Shown: in pieces, positions 11,457 through 19,959 of the stretch
How the letters are laid out: each line of letters opens with the position of its first letter
Position numbering within the stretch: position 1 is the stretch's first letter
Source of the DNA: Favolaschia claudopus
Lineage: Eukaryota > Basidiomycota > Agaricomycetes > Agaricales > Mycenaceae
Direction: 5' to 3'
Assembly: GCA_037176885.1 (NCBI GenBank)
Contig: JAWWNJ010000020.1
Coordinates: 372,001 to 436,000 of the forward strand
DNA length: 64,000 nt
Program-made: the position numbers and the translations under genes
The notes under the pieces: model-generated
Seen by the model: the letters and a program-made list of their open reading frames with translations, nothing else
Told to the model about the DNA's origin: nothing
The model's database searches: none

Positions 11457-12049
11457 TTAAGCGTCGACCAAGTCCCTCAACATCTCCGTAATCTCTATAG
11501 CTGGTCTGATTCCGCCAAAATCTTCGAGTTGAAATTTCTCTCTGTGATACGTGAAGCATGATTCGCAACAATACGGTTCCTTCCAAGCATCGGCGACTTT
11601 GAAGAACTTGTGTACAACGCGCTCTGAAGTCAACTTCTTAGCCTTTCGAGTTGCACATCAGATCGAGACGTACCAAGCTTGTGAGTGTGAAGTGTCGGAA
11701 TCCTGGCGATCAGCTTAAAATCGGACAGGTAGCATTTGCGCTCCCATTCATTCAACCGGCGGTCAGGATCGTTCGACCTTCCCGCCTTATATTCTGTGTT
11801 GCCGTTTGAATCATCTGTTTCCATCCAGTACAAATACCCTGGCCTGTCCGCGGCGGATGCAGGGCGTGCGAGGGCATCGTCCAATTCGTCTTTTGTATGA
11901 GGATAGGCGTATGTACTAGAACATAGAGGCAAGACTTCGTGGATGTGTGAGTGAGCTACGCCGGTCAGTAAGCAACATGCTCAAGCGAAATTGGAAGCAT
12001 CACCTGCTTTTAGCCCGGCGTTCGATGGCAGCGAGTACACGGGAACCAT
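11457..12049 (-). CDS. GIY-YIG superfamily (T5orf172/MUG113-type) domain protein
   Basis: Seen: three exons on the minus strand, ATG at 12049-12047, two in-frame GT-AG introns and TAA at 11459-11457, giving about 165 residues. The core reads RPGYLYWMETD, TEYKAGRSNDPDRRLNEWERKC and LIARIPTLHTHKL. A second half follows, ERVVHKFFKVADAWKEPYCCESC...FHYxREKF-like. Known: YxYxxxx...YKxGRTxxPxxRLxxW with a downstream E..+H..F pattern is the T5orf172 domain, a GIY-YIG nuclease relative common as small multi-copy genes in agarics. The Y...YKAGR..DP.RR core is present. Whether it retains nuclease activity is not visible. It lies 160 bases downstream of, and convergent with, the transposase. The N-terminal exon (MVPVYSLPSNAGLKA) is less certain than the rest. 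Confidence 0.65.
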
Positions 12050-13575
12050 GCAGGTGAATTGAAACTCAATTAGAATGCAATCGACTTTGAAATCAGGTGA
12101 GTTGCCCGTCGTAACTTTCGATGATGCGAGACGACCAGTTTTAGCACCGGGGAGTGGGGTCTCCGGTCAGGATCGTCTACAAATCCTCGGACGCAAGCCC
12201 TGTGAGCTTCAAGATGGCGGTTTGATGCACTCCTGCAGGCGCGGGAAGTATCCATCACGTTTGATCTCGACGCCCGCTCCTTCCTCACCAACTTCTCACA
12301 GCAAACTCGCAACAAAATCATTCAGCTCAGCTTGCATCGATTACAAGCCCCTACTACGACTCCCTATACCTCCCAGTGCCCCACCTCGTCATACGCGCCA
12401 ACGTGACGGTATCCCAAGGATCCAGCGCAATAGACGGTCCGCCGACCTCGTTCTCTTCTCGATGGTCGAGCGCGGCCTCTAGACTGTCGCGTGGTGTAGT
12501 TCTCCCGAAGGAACGCCCGCCGCACACTCTCCCGCTTCTCCACACGACCCTCGACGCCTTTCGCCTCCACCGTCTCATGCTGCATCCGCCTCCGCCTTCC
12601 AACACTGTCCCACTCGCTGGTGCGGACACATTCGCCACCTACAGCACCTCACTCGTGGCATTAAGACCGGCATTTTCCTCCGTCCACGGCCACCACATAC
12701 GCATCACGCGTGAATACACCACCTGCGCAGGCCTACTCACGACCTCCTCCTCCATTTAGCGCCAATCTGCCGTATTCTAAATCGCCGGGAATGGCGTCCC
12801 GCTTGGCTTGACAAGATCGTCATCGCTTTGCTCGATGTTTGTACGCACGACAGGCGCCGGTGCGATGACTCGACGATACCTTAACGGTCGTACCAACTGG
12901 ATTACCCAGGTCCGCTCTCGTTCCTTCCCGGTTCGATTCTTTCAACTTGGACGTCGCCGAAGATAATTCTCTGTGAGGGTAGCCGAGAGTGAGGGAGAAT
13001 TCATTGGAGGCAGAGGGGTTGGGCCAAAGTGGTGCGCCGACTTCAGTTTCTTTTCATCCTCTTTTACTGATTCAATCTTACTCGAAGATACGCGTATACT
13101 CACCGTCGCTCCCAATGCACCTGTTCCTCATCCGCATCGGCCGCTACATGGCTCGGTGGCAGCTTCGGACTACTCTCCACCCCGAGCACGATGCACCCCT
13201 GGATGCAAAGATGAGCTCTGGGATGCGCCGACCGCGCGCACCATCGACCACCCTTCTCCCCTTCTTCAGCCTTGTCGCTTCTTCAACGCCGAGCCCATTC
13301 TTCCCTTCCCTTCCAGCGTCTACATCCTCCTACCTCGCCGCCACTCTCATTAACAACTTCGTCCGCATGCTACGCCGACGCCCACCCGCGCTTCTTTCAA
13401 ACACCCTACACCTCAAAACACGGCTCTTCGCCACTCCCACAATGCTGCCCATACAGCAGCTTCATCTCCACATCTTCCGCCCCCGCACGTTCGTCGAGTG
13501 TTTGCTTTCGCGCAGCGCACTTGCCGCGCATCTGCAGCTCATCTGCAGCTCATCTGCAGCTCAGCCGCAGATCCG
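12050..13575. other. No recognisable gene; Ser/Pro-rich open frames
   Basis: GC-rich stretch with several overlapping plus-strand frames (such as 12376-12759 and 12989-13591), all low in complexity (Ser, Pro, Leu, Arg) and without a domain, start context or splice pattern I trust. Three tandem copies of ATCTGCAGCTC lie at about 13530-13562. It could be a decayed gene; nothing more can be supported. Confidence 0.3.
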
Positions 13576-14079
13576 TTTCCGGTCTCTATAAACGTTAAGT
13601 TTCTCGACTGATTTCTCGAGCCTCGAAATGTGTTTCGATACCCGAAGTTTACGAGCCCTATAAACGTGATGCACAACCCCCAGTTTCCCGAAAGGTTTCA
13701 CCATACTTTAAACCTCGAATTTCAGAATTGATTTACCGTGACTTGATACTTTTGCTGTTATATTAGATTTAGTCGCTTAGGAAATTTATTGTTGTCAGAC
13801 TCGTTTCATAGTCCTATATTTGCGATCTTAGACCTAAAATTTTAGATATAATTTCCAAGTACTGTAAATGCTACGTATTTGTTCTAGTTTACGCAAAATA
13901 TACTCCAGTTCAGAAACGTTAGCAACTCGACCTAACTTATTGGCCTATTAAATTGAGAAAACGCCGCTGTGCCTTTTGCTCGCAGATGGGTTACTAAGAA
14001 CTGCTGACTTGTATTCCTGAAGTGGAAAAACTTGCGTCTTTGTATTGATTTCGCTGGGATAACCGGCAACCTTGTCTCA
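13576..14079. other. AT-rich intergenic stretch
   Basis: No reading frame or repeat that I could support. Base composition is clearly richer in A and T than the flanks. Confidence 0.4.
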
Positions 14080-14210
14080 TACAGTGGCGGCGCCATCTGA
14101 TGCCACCCCTAAAAATAGAACAGCCCATTTCTGGAACTTTTGATGCAAATGGAGTCGATTGGGGTCACATCAATTCTTTGGGGGTGGCATCAGATGGCGC
14201 CGCCACTGTA
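14080..14210. mobile_element. MITE, TIR CAGTGGCGGC, TA target (copy 1)
   Basis: TA at both ends encloses CAGTGGCGGCGCCATCTGATG and its inverted complement (CATCAGATGGCGCCGCCACTG); 131 bases, non-coding. The interior contains ACTTTTGATGCAAATGGAGT. A second copy of the same family, in opposite orientation, is at 45553-45669. TA target and CAGT ends fit the Tc1/mariner-type superfamily. Confidence 0.8.
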
Positions 14211-14369
14211 AAGTGCAGCCAAAAAGCAGTGACAAACATGACGATTTTTGCGCTTAGACCGGCTCAACTCCAAGAGTACAGGCCTTTGTGCCATTTCACC
14301 GTGCTTGTGGTGGTTTTGCTGTGCGGTAGAGCGGATTTGATGGAAATTTCCTTATTTGGTAAGTAAATT

Positions 14370-14395
14370 GATTTTGATGCCGCAACTGTACATAC
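14370..14395. repeat. Solo terminal repeat GCCGCAACTGTA
   Basis: TTGATGCCGCAACTGTA here matches the right end of the element at 45507-45718 (GATCTTGCCGCAACTGTA) and, inverted, the end at 48371 (TACAGTTGCGGCAAAATC). The opposite end is not clear; it may be a truncated copy lying next to the MITE at 14080-14210. Confidence 0.4.
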
Positions 14396-14580
14396 TTGCA
14401 AGTACAACCTCAACCATATTTTACTTGACCCAATTTGGCTGCTCACGATCACGGCTTAGACTTTTTAAGACAGACGCTCTATCAGTTTGCTCGTACCGTC
14501 CACATCCCCATCGGAATCCGGGGCCATGCTCTCAGGTCGTGGGCTCCACGGAAGCAAGCTAAGGATGAAGAATAGTGCAT

Positions 14581-14701
14581 GTTAGCAACGGGTGAAAAGT
14601 ATTTTGTAGTATGTACTTCTTTCTTGACCAATCAGCGGGCGTAAAAGTGTGGAGCAGCCAATCAGCGTCCAGGTGCAAAATACTTTTCACCAGCTGCTAA
14701 C
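14581..14701. mobile_element. CCAAT-containing foldback element (copy 1)
   Basis: GTTAGCAACGGGTGAAAAGT at the left is matched inverted by the right end, which reads GTTAGCAGCTGGTGAAAAGT on the other strand (18 of 20). The 121-base element contains two inverted CCAATCAGCG boxes flanking AAAGTGTGGAGCAG. A related copy with the same core lies at 55325-55430. Confidence 0.65.
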
Positions 14702-14810
14702 TAATGGCCAACAGTTTTTTCAGGAATGGTTATGGCAGCTCAGAGAGAGAGATTGATTTTTTTTTTAACTACTCATATGGAACCCACATGCGTATATAAT
14801 TATGACTGCC

Positions 14811-16190
14811 TCATTCTAGATCGGGGGGCGGTCCTGTTACTTTAACTCTCCCTTTGGCATTCATCTCAGCATTTTGTAAGCTACAGTTTACTCCGGCATC
14901 ATGACAATTCTTTGCTTGCATCAGCGCGAGCTTTAACAAATCATTCGGGAACCAGGCAATCGGAGAAGGCGTCGGAATGATTGGATGAAAATCATTCTCA
15001 CGCGACCAGTTCTCTCCACTCCCATGTGTCTCCCTTGGACTATCAGCCAGAGTCAGAGGCAGACCGTGGTGTAATGGCTCAAAAGAGTCATTGATGAAAT
15101 GTTGGAAAGGAATCTGGTTGTTTTTGGATTATGAATGGGGCTGTTCGTGAACGAATGAGTCAATTTGGGCTCACTGTGAGGACAAGCAGCACACTGATTA
15201 AAACTCCTTGCGGTGCTGAGGCCGGATAATTACGCTCATCCCGCGCGAGAAAAAATAGGCCTGCCATACAGATCTTCATCAAGGTAATAAAAGCGATTCG
15301 ATATGAAGGCGACGTTGGCCTACCTGTTGAATGTAAAGTCCATACAGATCTTCATCAAGGTAATAAAAGCGATTCGATATGAAGGCGACGTTGGCCTACC
15401 TGTTGAATGTAAAGTCCCACAAATATGTGGCCCACTGCTCGGGGAAAGAACTGCCCGCCGGAGTCGGAACCTCGAGGTTGAGCAAATTGCCATACCAGAA
15501 GATACTTGTAGAGGTGATAAAAGACGAAAAAAGCAAAGCATGCAATACCGTTGATGATAAGTAGGTGAGATAACGGAATACACGAGGCCTGTATTTGGCT
15601 TGATATCATTTGGTTAGGGAAGTAAAGTATCATACCAATAACTGCAAGAAGGGTGAAGTCCGGAAAGAGCATACCCCACTGCACACTGCGCGAGCCGTAC
15701 TTGATTGCATAAATCGATCGAGGCGTACTGCCAAGCATGAATAGTTTAGTATGATACAAAATTAGGGGTCCGATTTGAAGCAAGCCGCTTGCCGCTCCCG
15801 AAAGACCCCTCAAGACGGTAAACCTTTGGAACAAAGTTCGAGTATTTGGCAAAGATTCGACGATTGCCAGACGCTCACGTGAGAAAAAATGTGGACGCTT
15901 GGGGAAGTCTTTGGGCCAGAAGAGTTGGTACCGAAGTGGGAGCCCTCAGCAGCCCTGGAAGAGCAGCAACAATTCCAGAGGACACTGTGATGATCAAAAA
16001 GGAGTGCTGTTGTAACAAGATTGTCAAAGTCAGCCAGTTGCTCAGAAGCTTACGCACCACTACTTGAAACATAAAAAATCTTGTCATCAAACTCAGCTCC
16101 ACGGCGCTTTGGGTTGGCTTCCCTTCAAAGACAGCCAAGCTTCTCAGAGAAAGTGGGACCAACATCACCATTTCAAAGAAGGTCAAGCTC
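14811..16190 (-). pseudogene. CSC1/DUF221-like ion channel, C-terminal half only
   Basis: Seen: on the minus strand, from about 16190, the exons read LTFFEMVMLVPLSLRSLAVFEG..SLMTRFFMFQVV, TVSSGIVAALPGLLRAP..LPQASTFFLT, RGLSGAASGLLQIGPLILY..STPRSIYAIKYGSRSVQWG, ACFAFFVFYHLYKYLLVWQF, GGQFFPRAVGHIFVGLYIQQ, MAGLFFLARDE, LTLADSPRE and KGRVKVTGPPPDLE, then TGA at 14813-14811. Known: this order is the RSN1_7TM/CSC1 (OSCA-like) family of calcium-permeable, osmosensitive membrane channels. Odd: the N-terminal half is absent, and a broken F-box gene joins directly at about 16190. One extra base near 15562 shifts frame between YSVISP and LIINGIACF. A 76-base tandem duplication spans exon, intron and exon at 15262-15414. 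These breaks make it a pseudogene fragment. Confidence 0.75.
15264..15415 (-). repeat. 76-base tandem duplication spanning exon-intron-exon
   Basis: Two identical 76-base units, each with CATACAGATCTTCATCAAGG at its start on the plus strand. On the minus strand each unit holds the 3' end of one CSC1 exon (GACTTTACATTCAACAG), a whole 50-base intron (GTAGGC...GATGAAG) and 9 bases of the next exon. Splicing from the first donor to the second acceptor would remove the extra copy exactly. Confidence 0.85.
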
Positions 16191-16194
16191 GTCC

Positions 16195-17740
16195 GACTGG
16201 GGGTACAAATAAGGGAATACCAAGCGCAGCGAGGTCAACATCGGGGACAAATTCGATGCCATTGATTCGTTAGATATCTTCATAGCAGTGGCAAATGAGA
16301 GTATGAAGGCGTGTTGTTCGGCCGATGAGGCTGAGTTCCTGTTCCAATCTGCGAAGTAAATCTCCAGATGAGAGATTGTGGAGACACCGCGAAGGAGGGT
16401 GAAAAGGGAGTTCGGACCGTCAGACATGGCAATGTTCGTCAGCTTGAGAGAACGAAGATTCGACATGGGGTGTATCATGATTTGGAAAACGATATCTGTG
16501 CAGACTGCAGATGCAGGTGCTCCAGAAGGGGAGTATCGAGTTTGAGCCAGTTTTCCGGTGCCTCGCATAGAGTGAGTCGTCGAACATTGGGCAATACTAG
16601 CGGTAAGTTCGCCAACGAAGGCGATATCAGTGAGTAACGGCTGGGAGCTATTGCGCAGTCACGTAGGTTGACCGCCTTGGGGAGATTTTCCACGATGTAA
16701 GCCTGCGAGGAACGCAGGCGGAGGCGGGTTAATTGATGCCAGGGCAAATCCAGGGGCGGAGAGGGGTCCGTGAAATCGTTGCTCGTGAGGAGGGCTTCGC
16801 GTAAAGATGGCGCGAGGGCGAACAGGGAGCCAAGGGCAGGGGGGAGCTGATACCGAAATCCATAAGGATGAAAAATCAATCGCTGTAGGTGCGCGAGTTG
16901 GTCCGTGAGACAGGAAAGGAGGTGGAGAGCGGGAGCACGTCCTGACCAACAGACTTTCAACTGTTGCCACCGACTGCTTTGGCCGAGCACGAGTTCGAGA
17001 AACTTGGAAAATTCGGGGGAATTCCCCTCCGTATCACGCGACATCCAGAAGTCCACGAATAAGGGTGCGTTGTCGGACAGAGTGATTTGTGTCTCGAGCG
17101 CACGAAGAGGATGTTCATCCTCACGAAACGTGTGGATGATTCGCCTGCGCAGGTTTATTGTATCGACGTGGATATTGGACCAGAGAAGTGGGTTGCCTTG
17201 AATTGCTGCACGCCACCTGCGACAGACATGAGACAGCAGCCATGGAGTGCCTTTTATATGCTCCGCTACGTCCGAGTCAATATAATCCACGTCTGGAAGC
17301 GCTAGAAGGAAGATTTCTCCTAGAATTTCGGGTGGCAAACGTCTGACCGCCGATAAAATCGAGTGGTGAGCATTGATGATGAATTTAAGTATGAGAATCT
17401 CTTCATCCATGGACGCTATATCGTTCCGAAGCCCGAGCTGCTCTGCAGGCGCGTCTACCGGGTCCATCGACTGCAAACGGCCGACGTTTTGATGGAGCGG
17501 TCCTTTTCATGTCCTGCTTCGAGACGAGTAAGCGCGTCTAAATAACTGTGCAGGGATTCACAAATATTTGGAACGTCCTCTTCGTTCGGAGGGTCGTTAC
17601 TCCTGTGAAGCGCATCCATATCCAAAATCGAGTCGGGTACAGGGTTGGACGACGGACATAATGGACACTGGCTGTTGCTTCGATGATCACCTCTTGCTAG
17701 AGTCAGCCCAGATCTCGCCTCGAAAGCGTGACATACCTTG
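16195..17740 (-). pseudogene. F-box/LRR protein gene, frameshifted and 3'-truncated
   Basis: Seen: a minus-strand exon begins after GTATGT...CAACAG with QCPLCPSSNPVPDS, followed by ICESLHSYLDALTRLEAG. In another frame it continues EEILILKFIINAHHSILSAVRRLPPEILGEIFLLALP, SHVCRRWRAAIQGNPLLWSNI and leucine-rich strands such as LPWHQLTRLRLRSSQ, then after another frame change IHPMSNLRSLKLTNIAMSD and ISHLEIYFADW. Known: the RRLPPEILxEIF...VCRRWRxxAxxxPxLWxxI pattern is the agaric F-box, which links targets to SCF ubiquitin ligase. Odd: frame changes near 17465 and 16490 and an abrupt end at about 16195, where CSC1 sequence starts. An unseen intron could explain one shift but not the missing C-terminus. 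Divergent from the F-box gene at 17912. Confidence 0.7.
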
Positions 17741-17911
17741 GAGCCTATGATTGAGCAGTTTGTGTTCGTTGCCACTGGCTCGTGGTTGGTATAGAGGAAA
17801 GTTGGATTGTGGCTCTGGTTAGGGTTTAGTCGGCGTGGCAGTGGCAGAAATTGATGTCGGACTTTGCCGAATTCCGCTTCCCACTCCCCTTCTTGCTCTT
17901 CATTGTCCATC

Positions 17912-18542
17912 ATGGACACGGATGGACTGGAGAATCCTAAAGATTCTAAAGTAGACCTCCAAGTGAGACTTCCGCCAGAGCTTCTACTGGTTATCTTACA
18001 CCACCTGCGCTTTGACCGCAACGCCCTGCGCCAATTCTGTCTCGTCTCGCGGCAGCTCCGGTCGCTGAGCCAGCCATTCATCTTCGAGCATATTTCCGTT
18101 GGAACGCAGGTGACAAGACAGATCAAGAGTCGATCTCCGTGCTCATCTTTGTACGAAACTCTGTGTCAATCCCCACACATCGTCACCCACATCCGCCACG
18201 TGGACATTGTCTCTCCGAGACTTGGCCCTACGTGGAATGCCCGAGAATCGACCCTCCCTCTACTGCTCACTCTTCTTGCCGATGCGGAAATAGTTCGAAC
18301 TTTCAGGCTTCGCTGTTCGAGCGAGTCCTGGGGGGGATCTACCCCTGGAACTGCAGCACTCCATCCAGTTGCTTCTAAAATCCCCCTCCTTGCGTAATCT
18401 CGACTTCAGTGGCGTCGTTCGTCTTACTACCGACATTTTCAAATACTGTCGGTCTGTAGAAAGGCTCAAATTCAGCAAAATCATCGTATTTGATTGGGAT
18501 CTAGAGGACAGAAGCGGAGAGTGCTTCGGGACGATTGAATCG
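17912..18542 (+). pseudogene. F-box/LRR protein gene, 5' part (split by LTR element)
   Basis: Seen: ATG at 17912 gives MDTDGLENPKDSKVD, then LPPELLLVILHHLRFDRNALRQFCLVSRQLRSLSQPFIFEHI, an F-box, then HIRHVDIVSPRLGP. After a run of seven G (18329-18335) the frame changes, and leucine-rich SPSLRNLDFSGVVRLTTD and CRSVERLKFSKI continue in another frame. At 18542 the host sequence stops at an LTR. It resumes at 24237 in the frame in use before the LTR, so these are two halves of one gene. Known role of the family: substrate adaptor of an SCF ubiquitin ligase. The G-run shift may be a real mutation or an assembly error; the LTR insertion is unambiguous. Confidence 0.75.
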
Positions 18543-18749
18543 TATCAGAATATATACCGAGGCGGCTGAAAGCCGGGAGAGCTCACAGAGGACGACGAGC
18601 TGGAGGACGGGTGCGGGGACGCAGACGACGAGGGACGTGGGGGTAAAAGACAGGATAATTCGATATCGATCTACGCGCAACAGGATGTGAGAAGTATGAT
18701 ACTACTACCGGGACTCTCGGACCGACGCGAATATATACAGGTTCTGACA
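18543..18749 (-). repeat. Left LTR (3' LTR of the element)
   Basis: 207 bases, identical to the right LTR except at 18653. Host F-box sequence and AATCG lie immediately to its left. Confidence 0.9.
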
Positions 18750-18845
18750 CTCCCACCTTTGCGAGGACCGATGAAGAGAAACGGAAAATCAAAAGGCATA
18801 ATGAACTCCCACCGAATCTGATATCTCCCACCCAATCCAATGTTC

Positions 18846-19901
18846 CTACGCCTCCATACGACGATAGTGCTGTTGAGTGCGCGCAAGCCGAGCGTTGAAA
18901 GCTTCATCGTCTTCAGAGCTTCCTTCAGCGCTGTCAAAGTCAATGTGCTCGCTGAAGTAACCTTCCCCATCATCATCTGCAGCAAGAGCACCCTCCGTAC
19001 TATGAGCAGATGGCTCGCGATCCCGACCAGGACGTGGAGGACCGTCGAGAACCCATTGCTTGATGTTCTCTGGCATGTCGTGGATGCAGCGATCAGAGAT
19101 GTGGCCAGTTGTACCGCAGCGACGGCACTGATCATTGGCAGAAGGGGAACACCAACGAAGCTTGCTGTTCCTCCCACCCAATCCAGTAGAACGAGATTGG
19201 TGAGCAGGACGTGACGCACGACGCTGCTTCTGCTGGGTGCGTGCAGCCAAGCCAGCGGGGAGTCCATCACCTGCATCCACATCACTCTCGATATCCCACG
19301 ATTTACCCTCCTTTGCTTTCTTGGCAGCACCAGCACTACGAAGCTGTGCCTTGAGTTGTGCAAGCGGCGGCTGAGTGTCAGTCGACATGATAGCGAGTTT
19401 GGCGGCTTCGAAAGACGGGTGAAGGTTAATGAGGAGCATATCTGCAATTTCGATGACACTTGGGGTAGCACCCAGGCTAGTGAGACGAGATGCAGCTTTT
19501 TCGATGTTGGTGATGTATGTCTCCATTGGCTTGGAAGGATCGTGTTTGGTGGTGTGAAAAACCTCTCGAGCTTCAACTCGAGTGGCCATGTTGGAAACGT
19601 TAAATAGGGCAGAGACTTTCCGCCAGAGATCGCCAGCGGTGTTACAGGTGTCGTAGAGGTACTGGTACTCCGGCGCAAGACGCATATAAAGCAGCCAAAG
19701 TACCTCAGCATCGTTATCGGTATTGCCGACAGCAGCCTCAGTGCGAGCATTGCCAGTAGCATCATGGGTTGGCTCGATGACCCAAGGACAGTGGACGCCC
19801 TTGACGAACGCCTTGAATGTGCGCTCAGCACTGATCCAGGTATCAGCAGTGATCAGTGGCATAGCCTCAACGGCTCGAGTAGCTCCAGCAGGAAGACCCA
19901 T
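18846..19901 (-). CDS. Copia-type Gag with zinc knuckle
   Basis: Seen: one uninterrupted 351-codon frame. N-terminal MGLPAGATRAVEAMPLITADT leads into WISAERTFKAFVKGVHCPWV. A helical gag core follows (LLYMRLAPEYQYLYD, AGDLWRKVSALFNVSN, REVFHTTKHDPSKPMETYI, IADMLLINLHPSFEAAKLA), then a basic region, the knuckle CRRCGTTGHISDRC (CX2CX4HX4C, about residues 256-269) and an acidic tail. Known: this architecture is the UBN2-type gag polyprotein of Copia elements, which forms the particle and binds RNA through the knuckle. It ends 97 bases before the 3' LTR, leaving no space for pol. No stop or frameshift breaks it, which suggests recent selection or a young copy. Confidence 0.85.
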   Translation of the reverse strand: MGLPAGATRAVEAMPLITADTWISAERTFKAFVKGVHCPWVIEPTHDATGNARTEAAVGNTDNDAEVLWLLYMRLAPEYQYLYDTCNTAGDLWRKVSALFNVSNMATRVEAREVFHTTKHDPSKPMETYITNIEKAASRLTSLGATPSVIEIADMLLINLHPSFEAAKLAIMSTDTQPPLAQLKAQLRSAGAAKKAKEGKSWDIESDVDAGDGLPAGLAARTQQKQRRASRPAHQSRSTGLGGRNSKLRWCSPSANDQCRRCGTTGHISDRCIHDMPENIKQWVLDGPPRPGRDREPSAHSTEGALAADDDGEGYFSEHIDFDSAEGSSEDDEAFNARLARTQQHYRRMEA

Positions 19902-19959
19902 AGTTGGTTGGATATAGTTGAGAGAGGTTGGAAGGATAGGGAAGTGCCGTTATGAGTAG

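Noticed and set aside
11600..11620. GTGTACAACGCG as another copy of the GTTGTACG box
   Set aside because: It lies in the coding exon of the GIY-YIG-type gene and translates to the expected ERVVHKF; likely chance.
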